A stretch of 64,000 nt of DNA from DASUPK01 sp963774305 (GTDB taxonomy: Bacteria; Actinomycetota; Thermoleophilia; Solirubrobacterales; 70-9): the NCBI GenBank assembly GCA_963774305.1, contig CAVZEM010000008.1, positions 206,689 through 270,688 of the forward strand, read 5' to 3'. Below are positions 33,746-43,152 of this stretch, piece after piece (the first letter of the stretch is position 1; every line of letters starts with the position of its first letter). A program made the translations under genes and the position numbers. The notes below the pieces were generated by a model, which saw only the letters and a list, made by a program, of their open reading frames with translations, was not told the DNA's origin and made no database searches.

Positions 33746-34345
33746 TCAGGCAAGATCGATCCGGTAAAGGCGGACAACGCCGCGCTGCTTGGCTTCGACC
33801 TTCCAGCGTTCCTCCGCCGGCTCGAAGAAGGCGCCGGCCGCGGGTCGGCCGGGGTCGGCGATCCACGCCACCGGCGCGAGTCGCGGCAGCAGCTCGAGCA
33901 GCATCGCGACGCTCGGTCGCTCGTAGAGGACATCCGATGCGAGGGCAAGGTCGAACGGCCCCCTCTCCACCAGCTCGTCCGGATCGGCCCAGTCGACCGC
34001 GGCGGTCTCGAGCTGGACGCCGTTCGCCTCGGCGTTGCGCCTGACGACCGCGAGGGCGTCGATGTCGCCGTCGGTGGCGATCACATCGGCCCCACCGCGG
34101 GCGGCGGCGATGCTCGGCACGGCCAGGCCGCAGCCGAGCTCGACGACTCGCAGGCCGCTCAGCTCCTGCGTATCGAGCTCTTGCGCAAGCGCCACCCCGC
34201 TGCGCCAGAGGACCGACCAGTACGGCGCGATCGGCGCCCACTCGACCTGATGGTCGTCGGGGATCTCCGCGGCATCCGCCGGCTGGAGCAGGCGGAGCTC
34301 GCCGCTGGGCAGCTCGATCGTGTGGGTGACGAAGTCCGAGGTCAG
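33746..34345 (-). CDS. Class I SAM-dependent methyltransferase (Methyltransf_16-like), CTG start likely
   Basis: Motif I is VVELGCGLAVPSIAAARGGA and motif II VIATDGD, with FDLALASDVLYERPS later, typical of lysine/nicotinamide-type methyltransferases (Methyltransf_16). The conserved N-terminal part (THTIELPSGELRLLQPADAA ... EWAPIAPYWSVLWRSGVAL) lies upstream of the first ATG (34195) and has no ATG or GTG. A CTG at 34345 overlaps the stop of the giant kinase gene (CTGA) with AAGAG eight bases before it, so it is the best start, giving 199 residues. Substrate unknown. Confidence 0.75.
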   Translation of the reverse strand: MTSDFVTHTIELPSGELRLLQPADAAEIPDDHQVEWAPIAPYWSVLWRSGVALAQELDTQELSGLRVVELGCGLAVPSIAAARGGADVIATDGDIDALAVVRRNAEANGVQLETAAVDWADPDELVERGPFDLALASDVLYERPSVAMLLELLPRLAPVAWIADPGRPAAGAFFEPAEERWKVEAKQRGVVRLYRIDLA

Positions 34346-37300
34346 GCTGGCGTCTCTTGTGTGGCCCAGTCGGCCCGGAAGACGCGGTGGCTGCCCGCGA
34401 GACCCTTGAGCTCCAGCTCGCGGCCGTCGTCGAAGCGCAGGCCGCCGTTCCCGTTGCCGCTCGACGCCGCGTCGCGCATCTCCTCGGAGACGAGGATCTC
34501 GCCCCCCACCGCCTGGGCCGCGATGCGGGCCGCGAGGATCACGTTCTTGCCGAAGTAGTCGCCCTCCTCCGAGATCACCTCGCCGGTGTGGAGCCCGATT
34601 CGGACGCGGAGCAGCTCACCGCTCCCGTCGCGCTCCCGCTCCGCGAAGGCGCGCTGGACGCCGATCGCGCACTCGAGCGCCTCACAGGGATCGGGGAAGG
34701 CGAGCATGAAGCCGTCGCCCTGGCTCTTCACCTCGTAGCCCTCGTGGCGGGAGATCTGCTCGCGGAAGATCGCGTTGTGCTCGCGGAGGACCTCGAGCCA
34801 CCGCTCGTCGCCGAGCTTCTCGGTGAGCACGGTCGAGTCCTCGATGTCGCTGAAGAGGATCGCGACCGTCCCGTCTGGCGCCGCGTGGGCCCGCATGTCC
34901 GGGCGCTCCTCCTCGAGGGCGGAGACCATGTCGTCGATCGAGGTCGTCACGTCGATCCCGCTCAGGCCCTGCGCGTCGAGCCGGTCTCGCAGCGCCCGGT
35001 CGACGATCCAGCGCGCGCCCATCTCCCGCGCCGTGCCGAGCACGGTCGAGAGCATCTCCTGGGCGAGCTCGCGGTCCGTGGACTCGCCGCGGGCCAGGAG
35101 CATCTCGGCGAGGCCCAGGCCGCAGAGGGCCATGCCCGGCCGGTCGCCCATCCGGGTCGCGATCTCGACGGCGTTGCCCAGGTGTCGCTCCGCGTCGTCT
35201 GTGCGGCCAATCGTCTGGGCGAGCAGGCCCAGCACCCGGTCCACGGGGCCGTTGCACCCGGCGGCCCGGGCCACGACGATCACCAGGCCCTCATAGGGGA
35301 GGAGCTGCTCGTACATGCCGGCGGCGCGGTCGGCGTCGCCGATCAGGGCGATCGCCTCCCCCATCAGGCTCATCGCCGTGAACCAGTTGGCGTCCTTGGG
35401 CAGGGCGCCGAAGTCGTCGCCCGCGAAGCGCTCCAGCTCGAGCTTCGCGAGCTCGTCGTCGCCGGAGCGGGCCGCCAGGCTGATCACCGCCGTGCGCCAG
35501 GCCGGGATGCCCGGGAAGCGCTCGGCGAGATCCCGGGCCGATGGCAGCAGCTCGGCGGCGCGGCCCTGCATGCTGCGGATCTGGGTCATCTGGATGCCGT
35601 AGTACTGCTGAGCGAGCGCCTGCTCGGCGCGGTCGCCCTCCCGGCGCGCCTGCTCGGCCAGCCGCTCGGCCTCCTCGATCTTGCCGTCGAGCAGCACCCG
35701 CATTCCGCGCAGGGCGTAGGTGTGCCAGGTGTGCTCGGGCATGCGGAGCTCCTCGGCGAGCCGCGCGTAGGCCGTCAGCTCCCGGTCGACCGCGGCGACG
35801 TCGCCGAGCTCCAGGTAGCTCCACAGCCTGTAGGCGTGGCCGCGGAGGACCGCCTCGCGGTCGCCGGTGGCCGCGCCCAGCTCGAGTATCTCCTCGGCGA
35901 TCGCCAGCCTCTCGCGCGCCGCGTTCGGGCCCGTCGGGATGAAGATCTTGCGCTGCAGCGCGGCGGCGAGCGATGCCGGTGCCTCGACCTCGCGGGCGAT
36001 CTCGATCGCCTCGTTGACCAGCTCGGTCGATTCGGTGAGGTCGTTGTCGACCCAGTAGATCTCCGCCGACTTGGCGCTGAGCAACGCCGCGCGCCGCGCG
36101 GTCCGCTCAGGGCCGATCCGCTCCAGCGCCTCGTCGAGCAGGACCAGGAGCTTCTCGTCCAGCCGGCCGGCATCGCTCATCATCGCGATCCCGATCGCGG
36201 CCCCAACCAGGCTGTCGGTGTCGTCGAGGCGCCGAGCCGATACGGCCGCGCGCTCGAAGGCCTCGCGCGCGTCCGTGACGCGGGCGGACTTGGCCTCCGC
36301 ACCGCCGAGCGAGAGGAGCAGGCTGCAACGCAGCGCCTCGTCGGGCTCGTCCATCAGCTCGAGCACCTCGAGGGCTCGCCCGTAGACGTCGACGGCATCC
36401 TCGTAGGCGAGCTGCTCCATGTCCTGCTCGCCGGCCCGCTGCGCGTAGTCGATGGCCTTCGCCAGATCACCGCGCGGAGCCGCCTCCAAAAAGTGGTGCG
36501 CGAGCTCGCCGAGCCGCTCGTCGACGTTGCCGCCGCAGGTCTCCTCGATCGCCAGACCGGCCCGCTCGTGCAGAGCGGAGCGCTTCGGCGGGCTGAGTTC
36601 CTCGTAGAGCGTGTCGCGCACGAGGGCGTGGGCGAAGGAGTAGTGCCCGTCGCCGAGGTCGGTGACCAGCCGCTCGGCGGTCGCCTCCTCGGCCGCCTTC
36701 ATCAGCTGGTCGGGCTGCTGCTGCGCGACGCGCCAGACGAGCTCCCTGTCGAAGTCGCGGCCGATCACGGCCCCGACTCGCAGCGCCTCGTTGGTCTCCT
36801 CGCTGAGGCGATCGAGGCGGCGCCCCACGACCTCGCGGACCCCCTGTGGGATCTGGAGCTCCGCGGCGCTGCCCCCGGCGGCCAGCTTGCCCTCGCTGGC
36901 GAGCAGCCTGACGACCTCGCCGACGAAGAACGGGTTGCCGTCCGTCTGCTCCTCGACCGCCTCGGCCAGGCCGGGCGGGGACGGTGTGCCGGCGGTCATC
37001 TCGATGTAGCGCTCGACGGCCGCGACCGACAGGCCTCGCAGCGGAATGCGGCCGCTCCCCTCGATCCCGGACATCTCTCCCAGCATCCGAGCGAGCGGAT
37101 GGTGGCGGCCGAGCTCGACGTCGCGGTAGGTGCCGAGGATCAGGAGCCCGCTCGAGGCGAGCTCCCGCGCGGCGAAGCGGAGCAACAGCAGCGAGGGCTC
37201 GTCGGCCCAGTGCAGGTCGTCGAGCACGATCACAATGGGCCGGTCTCGAGCGGCCGCCAGCAGCAGGCTGGTGACGGAGTCGAAGAGCCGGAAGCGCGCC

Positions 37301-38661
37301 TCCTCGCTGTCGGTGCCCGTAGCGGGCTCGATGTCGAGCTTCTCGGCGACCTCGGGAATCAGCTGGGCGACCTCGGCCGCGCCGGCGCCGAGCTGCCAGG
37401 CGAGGGCGACGGGGTCGGCGTCGCGGGCGTAGGAGCGGATCGCCTGGACCCAGGGCCAGTAGGCGGGCGCGCCCTCGTCCTCGCGGCAGCGACCCCAATA
37501 GACGCGGGCACCGCTCACTCTGGCGTAGGTGGCGAGCTCCTCCGAAGCGCGTGTCTTGCCGATCCCCGGCTCGCCGACCAGGAGCTGCAGGGAACCTCGC
37601 CCGGCGAGCGCTGAGTCGACGGCCTCGCGCAGCTGCTCGAGCTCCCGCTCGCGCCCGACGAAGACACCGCCGGCGAGGCTCTCGAGCGGATTCGCGGGTC
37701 GCTCCTCGGGAGCCTCCGCGGGCTGCTCCTCGAGCGCGGAGAGCATCAGCTCCCGCGCCTCCTTCGCGTTGGCCGGCCGGTCGTCGGGTTGCTTGGCGAG
37801 CAATCTCAGAACGATGCGGTCGAGCGCCTCCGGGACGTCGGGGTTATGGCGCGAGGGCGGGACCGGGTCGGCGTGCAGGTGCTGGGAGATGATCGAGACC
37901 GCGTCGTCGCCTGGGAACGGCGGCTGCCCGCTGAGCATCTCGTAGCACAGCGCCCCGAGCGAGTAGAGGTCGCTCTTCGGGCCGGCCGCGTCACCGAGCG
38001 CCTGCTCGGGCGGCAGGTAGGCCACGGTGCCGACCAGCGTGCCCCCGCTGACGCGGGCGCGCGCCTCCGTGGTCGCCAGGCCGAAGTCTCCGAGCCTGGC
38101 GCGGCCGTCGTCATCGATCCAGACGTTGGCGGGCTTCAGGTCGCGATGGACGATGCCGCGGCTGTGCGCGTGCTCGAGCGCCCGGGTGACATCCGCGGCG
38201 ATCTCGACCGTGCGCTCCACCTCGAGCCGCCCGCCGGCCGCGGCGAGCAGGCCCTCGACGTCGCCGCCCGGCATGTAGCGGCTGACGATGAACGGGTTGC
38301 CGTCGTCCTCGCCGGTGTCCAGGACCGGGACGACCTGCGGATGGTCGCCGAGCTTCCGCATCGCCTCGGCCTCGCGCCGCGCGCGGGCCTGGATCGAGGC
38401 GCCGACGCCCTCCGTGTCGAAGAGCGCGACCGCGACCTCCGTGCCGGTCGCCGTGTCGTCCGAGAGGTAGACGCGCTTGCGCCCGCCCTGCCCCAGGAAG
38501 CGCCGCACCCGGTAGCGGCCCGCGATCTCGCTCGGGACGTCGGCGGGCAGCGCTTCCGGCCGAGGCTCGGCGACCGCCGGCTCGGCACTCAGCTCACTGC
38601 CGCAGGAGTCGCAGAAGCGCGCACCCTCACGGTTCTCGTTCCCACAGGACGGACACCGCAT
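34342..38661 (-). CDS. Zinc ribbon / Ser-Thr kinase-like / AAA / TPR / class III adenylate cyclase protein
   Basis: A 1,439-residue multidomain signalling protein. Residues 3-21 hold a CPSC...CDSC zinc ribbon. A kinase domain spans 49-315 with HRDLKPAN (172-179) and GDFGLA (191-196), but the usual VAxK lysine is Ala79 and the glycine loop reads GQGGRKRVY with Lys62 in the third Gly position, a WNK-like arrangement. A AAA/NB-ARC-type ATPase follows (VGEPGIGKTRA Walker A near 365), then TPR-like helices to about 1240. The C-terminal class III cyclase has ILFSDIEDST and KSQGDGFML (metal and substrate residues) and KNVILAARIAA, so it should make cAMP. Overlaps the methyltransferase by CTGA. Confidence 0.9.
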   Translation of the reverse strand: MRCPSCGNENREGARFCDSCGSELSAEPAVAEPRPEALPADVPSEIAGRYRVRRFLGQGGRKRVYLSDDTATGTEVAVALFDTEGVGASIQARARREAEAMRKLGDHPQVVPVLDTGEDDGNPFIVSRYMPGGDVEGLLAAAGGRLEVERTVEIAADVTRALEHAHSRGIVHRDLKPANVWIDDDGRARLGDFGLATTEARARVSGGTLVGTVAYLPPEQALGDAAGPKSDLYSLGALCYEMLSGQPPFPGDDAVSIISQHLHADPVPPSRHNPDVPEALDRIVLRLLAKQPDDRPANAKEARELMLSALEEQPAEAPEERPANPLESLAGGVFVGRERELEQLREAVDSALAGRGSLQLLVGEPGIGKTRASEELATYARVSGARVYWGRCREDEGAPAYWPWVQAIRSYARDADPVALAWQLGAGAAEVAQLIPEVAEKLDIEPATGTDSEEARFRLFDSVTSLLLAAARDRPIVIVLDDLHWADEPSLLLLRFAARELASSGLLILGTYRDVELGRHHPLARMLGEMSGIEGSGRIPLRGLSVAAVERYIEMTAGTPSPPGLAEAVEEQTDGNPFFVGEVVRLLASEGKLAAGGSAAELQIPQGVREVVGRRLDRLSEETNEALRVGAVIGRDFDRELVWRVAQQQPDQLMKAAEEATAERLVTDLGDGHYSFAHALVRDTLYEELSPPKRSALHERAGLAIEETCGGNVDERLGELAHHFLEAAPRGDLAKAIDYAQRAGEQDMEQLAYEDAVDVYGRALEVLELMDEPDEALRCSLLLSLGGAEAKSARVTDAREAFERAAVSARRLDDTDSLVGAAIGIAMMSDAGRLDEKLLVLLDEALERIGPERTARRAALLSAKSAEIYWVDNDLTESTELVNEAIEIAREVEAPASLAAALQRKIFIPTGPNAARERLAIAEEILELGAATGDREAVLRGHAYRLWSYLELGDVAAVDRELTAYARLAEELRMPEHTWHTYALRGMRVLLDGKIEEAERLAEQARREGDRAEQALAQQYYGIQMTQIRSMQGRAAELLPSARDLAERFPGIPAWRTAVISLAARSGDDELAKLELERFAGDDFGALPKDANWFTAMSLMGEAIALIGDADRAAGMYEQLLPYEGLVIVVARAAGCNGPVDRVLGLLAQTIGRTDDAERHLGNAVEIATRMGDRPGMALCGLGLAEMLLARGESTDRELAQEMLSTVLGTAREMGARWIVDRALRDRLDAQGLSGIDVTTSIDDMVSALEEERPDMRAHAAPDGTVAILFSDIEDSTVLTEKLGDERWLEVLREHNAIFREQISRHEGYEVKSQGDGFMLAFPDPCEALECAIGVQRAFAERERDGSGELLRVRIGLHTGEVISEEGDYFGKNVILAARIAAQAVGGEILVSEEMRDAASSGNGNGGLRFDDGRELELKGLAGSHRVFRADWATQETPA

Positions 38662-38721
38662 GGCAACCGATTATCTCAGCCGCCGGGCGGCGGCTGAATC
38701 TCGGAATGTCCCTAGACGCCC

Positions 38722-40253
38722 CTAGCCGTTGAGCCGGGCGAACATCTTGCGCTGCGCCTTGTAGAGGCCCGGGAACTCTGCGTAGAGGCGGTCGTACGCT
38801 ATCTCTCGTGGCGGGATCCGGGCGGAAGATGCGGTCGACCGGCACCAGCTCGCGAACCTCGTCGCGCTGGATCGCGCCGAGTCCGAGGGCGGCGAAGAGC
38901 GCGGCGCCCCGGAGGTTGGCGTGCATCGGGTCGGCGACACGCTCGATCGTCCGGTCCATGACGTCGGCGTGGATCTGGCACCAGAGGTCGGGGATCGCGC
39001 CGCCGCCGAAGATCCGGATCGGGTCGAGTCGCTGCTTGGCGAAGCCCTCGACCGCCTCGTTGAGCCAGCGGCTGTTGTAGGCGACGCCCTCGAGCACCGA
39101 CCGGATCAGGTCCGCGTTGCCCGTCTGGACCGAGAGGTTGTGCCAGCCGCCGCGCGCGTTGCGGTCGTCGACCGGTGAGCGCTCGCCCGCGAGCCAAGGC
39201 GTGAACAGGACTCCCCCGCTTCCAGGAGGGGCGGTTGCCGCCAGCTCGATCAGCCGCTCGAACTCGCCCGGCTCCCCCAGGGTGAAGCTGTCACGCAGCC
39301 AGCGCAGGCAGAGCCCCGCCGCCTCGTGGTTGTTCGCGACCAGGTAGCTACTCGAGTCGAGCCCCGGCACGGTCGCGATCGAATGCAGTGCGTCGGTCTT
39401 CTTGCGCGGGAAGGGCAGCGAGATCCAGGAGGTGGTGCTGATCGTCATGTGGGGCTGCCCCTCGCCGATTGCGCCGCAGCCGAGCGCCGCCGAGTGCAGG
39501 TCGGGAGTCCCGGTGACGACCTGAGCGCCTGGATTGATCCCGAGCTCGGAGGCGACCTCCGGGCGCACCGCCCCGATCAGCGAGCCAGTCTCGACGAGTG
39601 GCGGCAGCTTCGCCGGCATCGAGCCCCAGCCTCCGGACCAGGGCGGCGTCGTACTCGAGCCGGTCGAGGCGCCGGTTGTCGGTCAGCCAGGCGCCGCTCA
39701 TCGAGGCGTGGCTGGCCGCCGGCCGCCCGGTGAAACGCATGGTCAGGTAGTCGACCGGCTCCAGGTACCAGCGGGCGGCCGAGGCGATCTCGGGCTCGTC
39801 CCGCTCCAGATGCAGCATGTGGCTGACCGGGTCGCCTCCGAAGGGCGACGGGACGCCGCCGGTGTGCCGGATCCAGGTCGCCAGGGCGCGCGGCGAGTAG
39901 CCCATCAGAGGGCCGCCGATCGCCTCGCGGGTGCGGCCGGCGCCGCGAGTGTCGAGCCACATCAGGCACGGGCCGACCGGCTCACCGGCGTCGTCCACAG
40001 GGATCGTGCTGGCCCACTGACCGGTGCAGGAGACAGCGGTCACCCGGTCGGCCGGGATGCCCTCGAGCACCGACCGCGCCAGCTCCCGAACCACGTCCCA
40101 CCAGACCGAGGCATCCTGGACGGCTCCGCCGCCCGGCAACCGCGCGGTCTCGTAATCGCGCTGCGCAACGGCGGCGATTTCACCGGTCAACGAGACGGCC
40201 CCGACCTTGAGCGCCCCGCTGCCCAGGTCTACCGCCAGGGCGTAGTCGCTCAC
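38722..40253 (-). CDS. FGGY-family carbohydrate kinase (xylulokinase-like), two frameshifts
   Basis: N-terminal YALAVDLGSGALKVGAVSLT (phosphate 1 motif) and CTGQWASTIPVDDAGEPV belong to the FGGY ATP-dependent sugar kinases. The C-terminal half shows GTPDLHSAALGCGAIGEGQ and FGGGAIPDLWCQIHADVMD (adenosine site). Two single-base shifts break the gene: deleting a C from CCCC at 39624-39627 joins LVRRLG to SMPAKLPPLVETGS, and deleting a G from GGG at 38813-38815 restores the end REIAYDRLYAEFPGLYKAQR and a TAG at 38722. About 510 residues when repaired, the normal length. Start overlaps the upstream PLP enzyme stop (ATGA). Sugar substrate unknown. Confidence 0.85.
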
Positions 40254-41651
40254 GCGGAGGGCACGCTCTGCTGCGAGTCCATCAGCTGCGCCATCACGCC
40301 GCGGATCATCTCCTCGGCGTCCGTGCTGAGGCCGCCCGGCACGCCGCCGTAGACGGCGCTCGACTCCGCGGGCTCGTCGCCGCGCTCCCGCGCAAAGGCG
40401 ACCGCCGCGTCCAGATCCTCGGCGAAGGTCTCCACGACGCCCGGCTTGGTCTGCGGCCGGGTCACCGCCATGTGCAAGGCGTTCGGGTACTGGAGCCCGT
40501 TGAAGCGCCAGCCTCGCCTCTTCATCTCATCGTTGACGTGGTAGATGTCGAACTCGTCGGAGGTGAAGGCGAAGAGGAAGGTCGGCTCGCCCAGCATCCG
40601 CAGCTCCGGATGCGAGCGGACCGCCTCCTGCATCGCGGCCGAGGTCTCGAAGATCCGCTTCGCGTAGGTCGCGGTAGCCCTCCCGGCCGATCGAGACCAG
40701 CGACGCCCAGGTCGCGGCCAACAGCCCGTCTGAGCGCGAGCCCTCCATCCCCGGCGAGAAGTACTTGCCCCCGCTCCAATCCGGCATGAAGAAGTAGCAG
40801 TGGTTGCGCAGCTCCCGGTCGCGGAACAGCAGCGTCGAGGTGCCCTTCAGGCCGTAGCCGTACTTGTGGGTGTCGGCGGAGATGCTGGTCACGCCGGGGA
40901 CGCGGAAGTCGAAGGGCGGAATCGGATAGCCGAGCTCCTCGCCGAACGGCAGCAGGTAGCCGCCCAGGCAACCGTCGACGTGCAGGCCGCAACCGCGCTC
41001 CAGTGCCAGCTCCCCGAGCTCGGCGATCGGATCGATCGTGCCGTAGCCGTAGTTGCCCGCGGAGCCGACGATGGCGACCGTGTTCTCGTCGATCAGCTCC
41101 GCGACGGTTTCGGGCCGCACCAGCGTGGTCTCGGGATCGATCTCCGCGCGCCGCATCTCGACGCCGAACAGGTGGCACGCCTTGTCGAAGGCGGGGTGCC
41201 CGGTCTCGGGCTTGACCAGGTTCGGCCGCTCGACGTCCCGGGCCTCGCGCCCCTCCTCGCGATAGGCGAGGACCGCCTGGGCGATGCTGGCGCTGCCGCC
41301 CGAGGTGACCATCCCGGCCGGATCGGAGCCATTCAGCGCCCCGGCGTGCATCAGATCGAGGGCCATCGCGATGATCTCGCCCTCGAAGCGCGTCGCGCTC
41401 GGGCACATGTCGCGCTGCAACGCGTTCTGGTGGGCGAAGAGGCCGAAGGCTTCCTTCAGGAATCCGTAGTGATCGCGGTCCCCGCAGTACATGGTCCCGG
41501 AGCACTTGCCGTCCTCCCAGACCGCGTCCTCCTCGCTCGCCATTTCACGCAGCTCCCCCAGGATCTCCTCGCGCGAGCGGCCGTCCTCGGGAATCTCGCG
41601 GCTGACGCCGTAGCGCTCCGCGTAGGGATAGAAGTCGAAGAGGTCGCTCAT
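40250..41651 (-). CDS. PLP-dependent decarboxylase/lyase (sphingosine-1-phosphate-lyase-like), frameshifted
   Basis: A group II decarboxylase-type PLP enzyme. Internal aldimine Lys in TSISADTHKYGYGLKGTSTL; pyridine-ring Asp in HVDGCLGGYLLPFG; GMVTSGGSASIAQAVLAYRE binds the phosphate. SADTHKYGYxxKGTS is the sphingosine-1-phosphate lyase-like pattern, as opposed to glutamate decarboxylase. The frame is broken in 40667-40683: after GREGYR the reading moves to TYAKRIFETSAAMQEAVRSH; removing one base gives about 466 residues. ATG at 41651 starts MSDLFDFYPYAERYG. Coupled to the FGGY kinase. Substrate unproven. Confidence 0.82.
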
Positions 41652-41774
41652 GCTTGTGGCTCCTTGGGTCCGTGCCCGGTCATTGCGTGCAACCTACGTG
41701 GTTACCCCTGATGTAAACGGCCAGGGCGGCTCTAGCCTCGAATCACCCTAGTCAGCTGCCCGCAAGGGAAGAGG

Positions 41775-43139
41775 ATGAAGGAAGACGAGCGGTTCAAAGT
41801 CGTGATCGCCGGCGGGGGCGTCGCGGCCGTGGAGGCCGCCCTGGCGCTCTACGAGGCGGCGCACCGGCGCATCGATCTCGAGTTGATCGCGCCGAACGAC
41901 GAGCTCATTCTCCCCGCTCTGGCGGTCGCGGAGCCCTTCGGGAAAGCACCGCCCGCCGCGCTTGCGCTTGCCGACGTATGCCGGGACGTTGGCGCGTCGC
42001 ATCGCCGGGATGTACTCCGCGGTGTCGACGCCGAGGCACGGACCGTCCGCACTGGGTCGGGCGACGACGTTCCCTTCGACGCGCTGCTGCTCGCGATCGG
42101 CGCGTCCACCGAGCCCGCCCTCGCGGGAGCGCTCACCTACCGCGGCATGCGCGACAACGCGGAGATCCGGGAGCTGCTCGACAAGGCGGAGCACGGCGAA
42201 TTCGACCGAATCGTGTTCGCGGTTCCAACGTCGATCCAGTGGCCCTTTCCGATCTACGAGCTGGCGTTGCTCACCGCCAGCGAGCTTCAGAAGCAGGGAA
42301 CCGACACGGAACTGACCCTCGCGACCCACGAGAGCTCACCGCTTTCCCTGTTCGGCAGGCGTGCGAGCGAGGCGGTGCGCGACCTGCTCGACAAGACGGG
42401 AGTGGAGTTGGTCACCGGCGCCCATGCCGCGGGCGTTCAGGCCGGCGGTCTCGTTCTGCACGACGGACGCGTCCTCCCCGCAAGCCGGGTGATTGCGTCG
42501 CCCCGCCTGACTGTTGCGCCGATCGAAGGGATTCCGCAGGGCACGGACGGCTTCATCGGCACCGACTCGGCCATGCGGGTCGAGGGGACGCCGCGTGTTT
42601 ACGCCGCGGGGGACTCGACCTGGTTCCCGATCAAGCAGGGAGGTGTGGCCGCTCAGCAGGCCGACACGGCCGCCACGGCCATCGCGTCCCTGGTCGATGC
42701 GGACATCGATGTGGAGGGATTCAAGCCCATCCTGCGGGGCGTCCTCTTCACCGGCGGCCCGCCGCGCTACCTGCGCACCGAAGTCGGCCGGCGCGCCGCC
42801 GCCTCGACCGACAGCGTCACGCCGCTCTGGTGGCCGCCCGCCAAGGTCGCCGGGAAGCATCTGGCGCCCTACCTGGCCAAGCGCGGCCTCGGGATGTCGT
42901 TGCAGGATCTCGAGCCCCTCCACGGGGAGGATCGGGAGGCGGACGAGGAGGATCAGCGCGAGGCGCTCGACCTGGCTCTTGCGGCAGCCGACGCGGATGC
43001 CCGAGCGGGCGACTACCGGGCTGCCGTTCGCTGGCTCGACGTGGCCCAGGAGCTGAACCTTGCACTCCCCGGTGAATACGCCGACAAGCGGCGCGCGTGG
43101 GAGGCCTCCGCCGGCGGGACTGAAGTTGAGCCGCCGTAG
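41775..43139 (+). CDS. NAD(P)/FAD-dependent oxidoreductase, paralogue of 8442-9683
   Basis: A 454-residue flavoprotein: FKVVIAGGGVAAVEAALALY (FAD motif), a central NAD(P) fold and YAAGDSTWFPIKQGGVAAQQ (second FAD motif). WWPPAKVAGKHLAPYLAKRG matches the end of the 8442 protein. It is extended by about 75 residues of Asp/Glu/Ala-rich helix after the shared part, which the paralogue lacks. As there, no catalytic cysteine pair of sulfide:quinone reductase is seen. It stands alone, divergent from the PLP decarboxylase. Confidence 0.86.
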   Translation: MKEDERFKVVIAGGGVAAVEAALALYEAAHRRIDLELIAPNDELILPALAVAEPFGKAPPAALALADVCRDVGASHRRDVLRGVDAEARTVRTGSGDDVPFDALLLAIGASTEPALAGALTYRGMRDNAEIRELLDKAEHGEFDRIVFAVPTSIQWPFPIYELALLTASELQKQGTDTELTLATHESSPLSLFGRRASEAVRDLLDKTGVELVTGAHAAGVQAGGLVLHDGRVLPASRVIASPRLTVAPIEGIPQGTDGFIGTDSAMRVEGTPRVYAAGDSTWFPIKQGGVAAQQADTAATAIASLVDADIDVEGFKPILRGVLFTGGPPRYLRTEVGRRAAASTDSVTPLWWPPAKVAGKHLAPYLAKRGLGMSLQDLEPLHGEDREADEEDQREALDLALAAADADARAGDYRAAVRWLDVAQELNLALPGEYADKRRAWEASAGGTEVEPP

Positions 43140-43152
43140 CCGCAGGTCGCCG

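Noticed and set aside
34357..37614. 1,085-codon forward open frame antisense to the kinase-cyclase gene
   Set aside because: No motifs; the reverse frame shows HRD, DFG, Walker A and cyclase motifs.
41652..41774. AACCTACGTGGTT near-palindrome as an operator
   Set aside because: Imperfect and single; no support from other promoters in the window.
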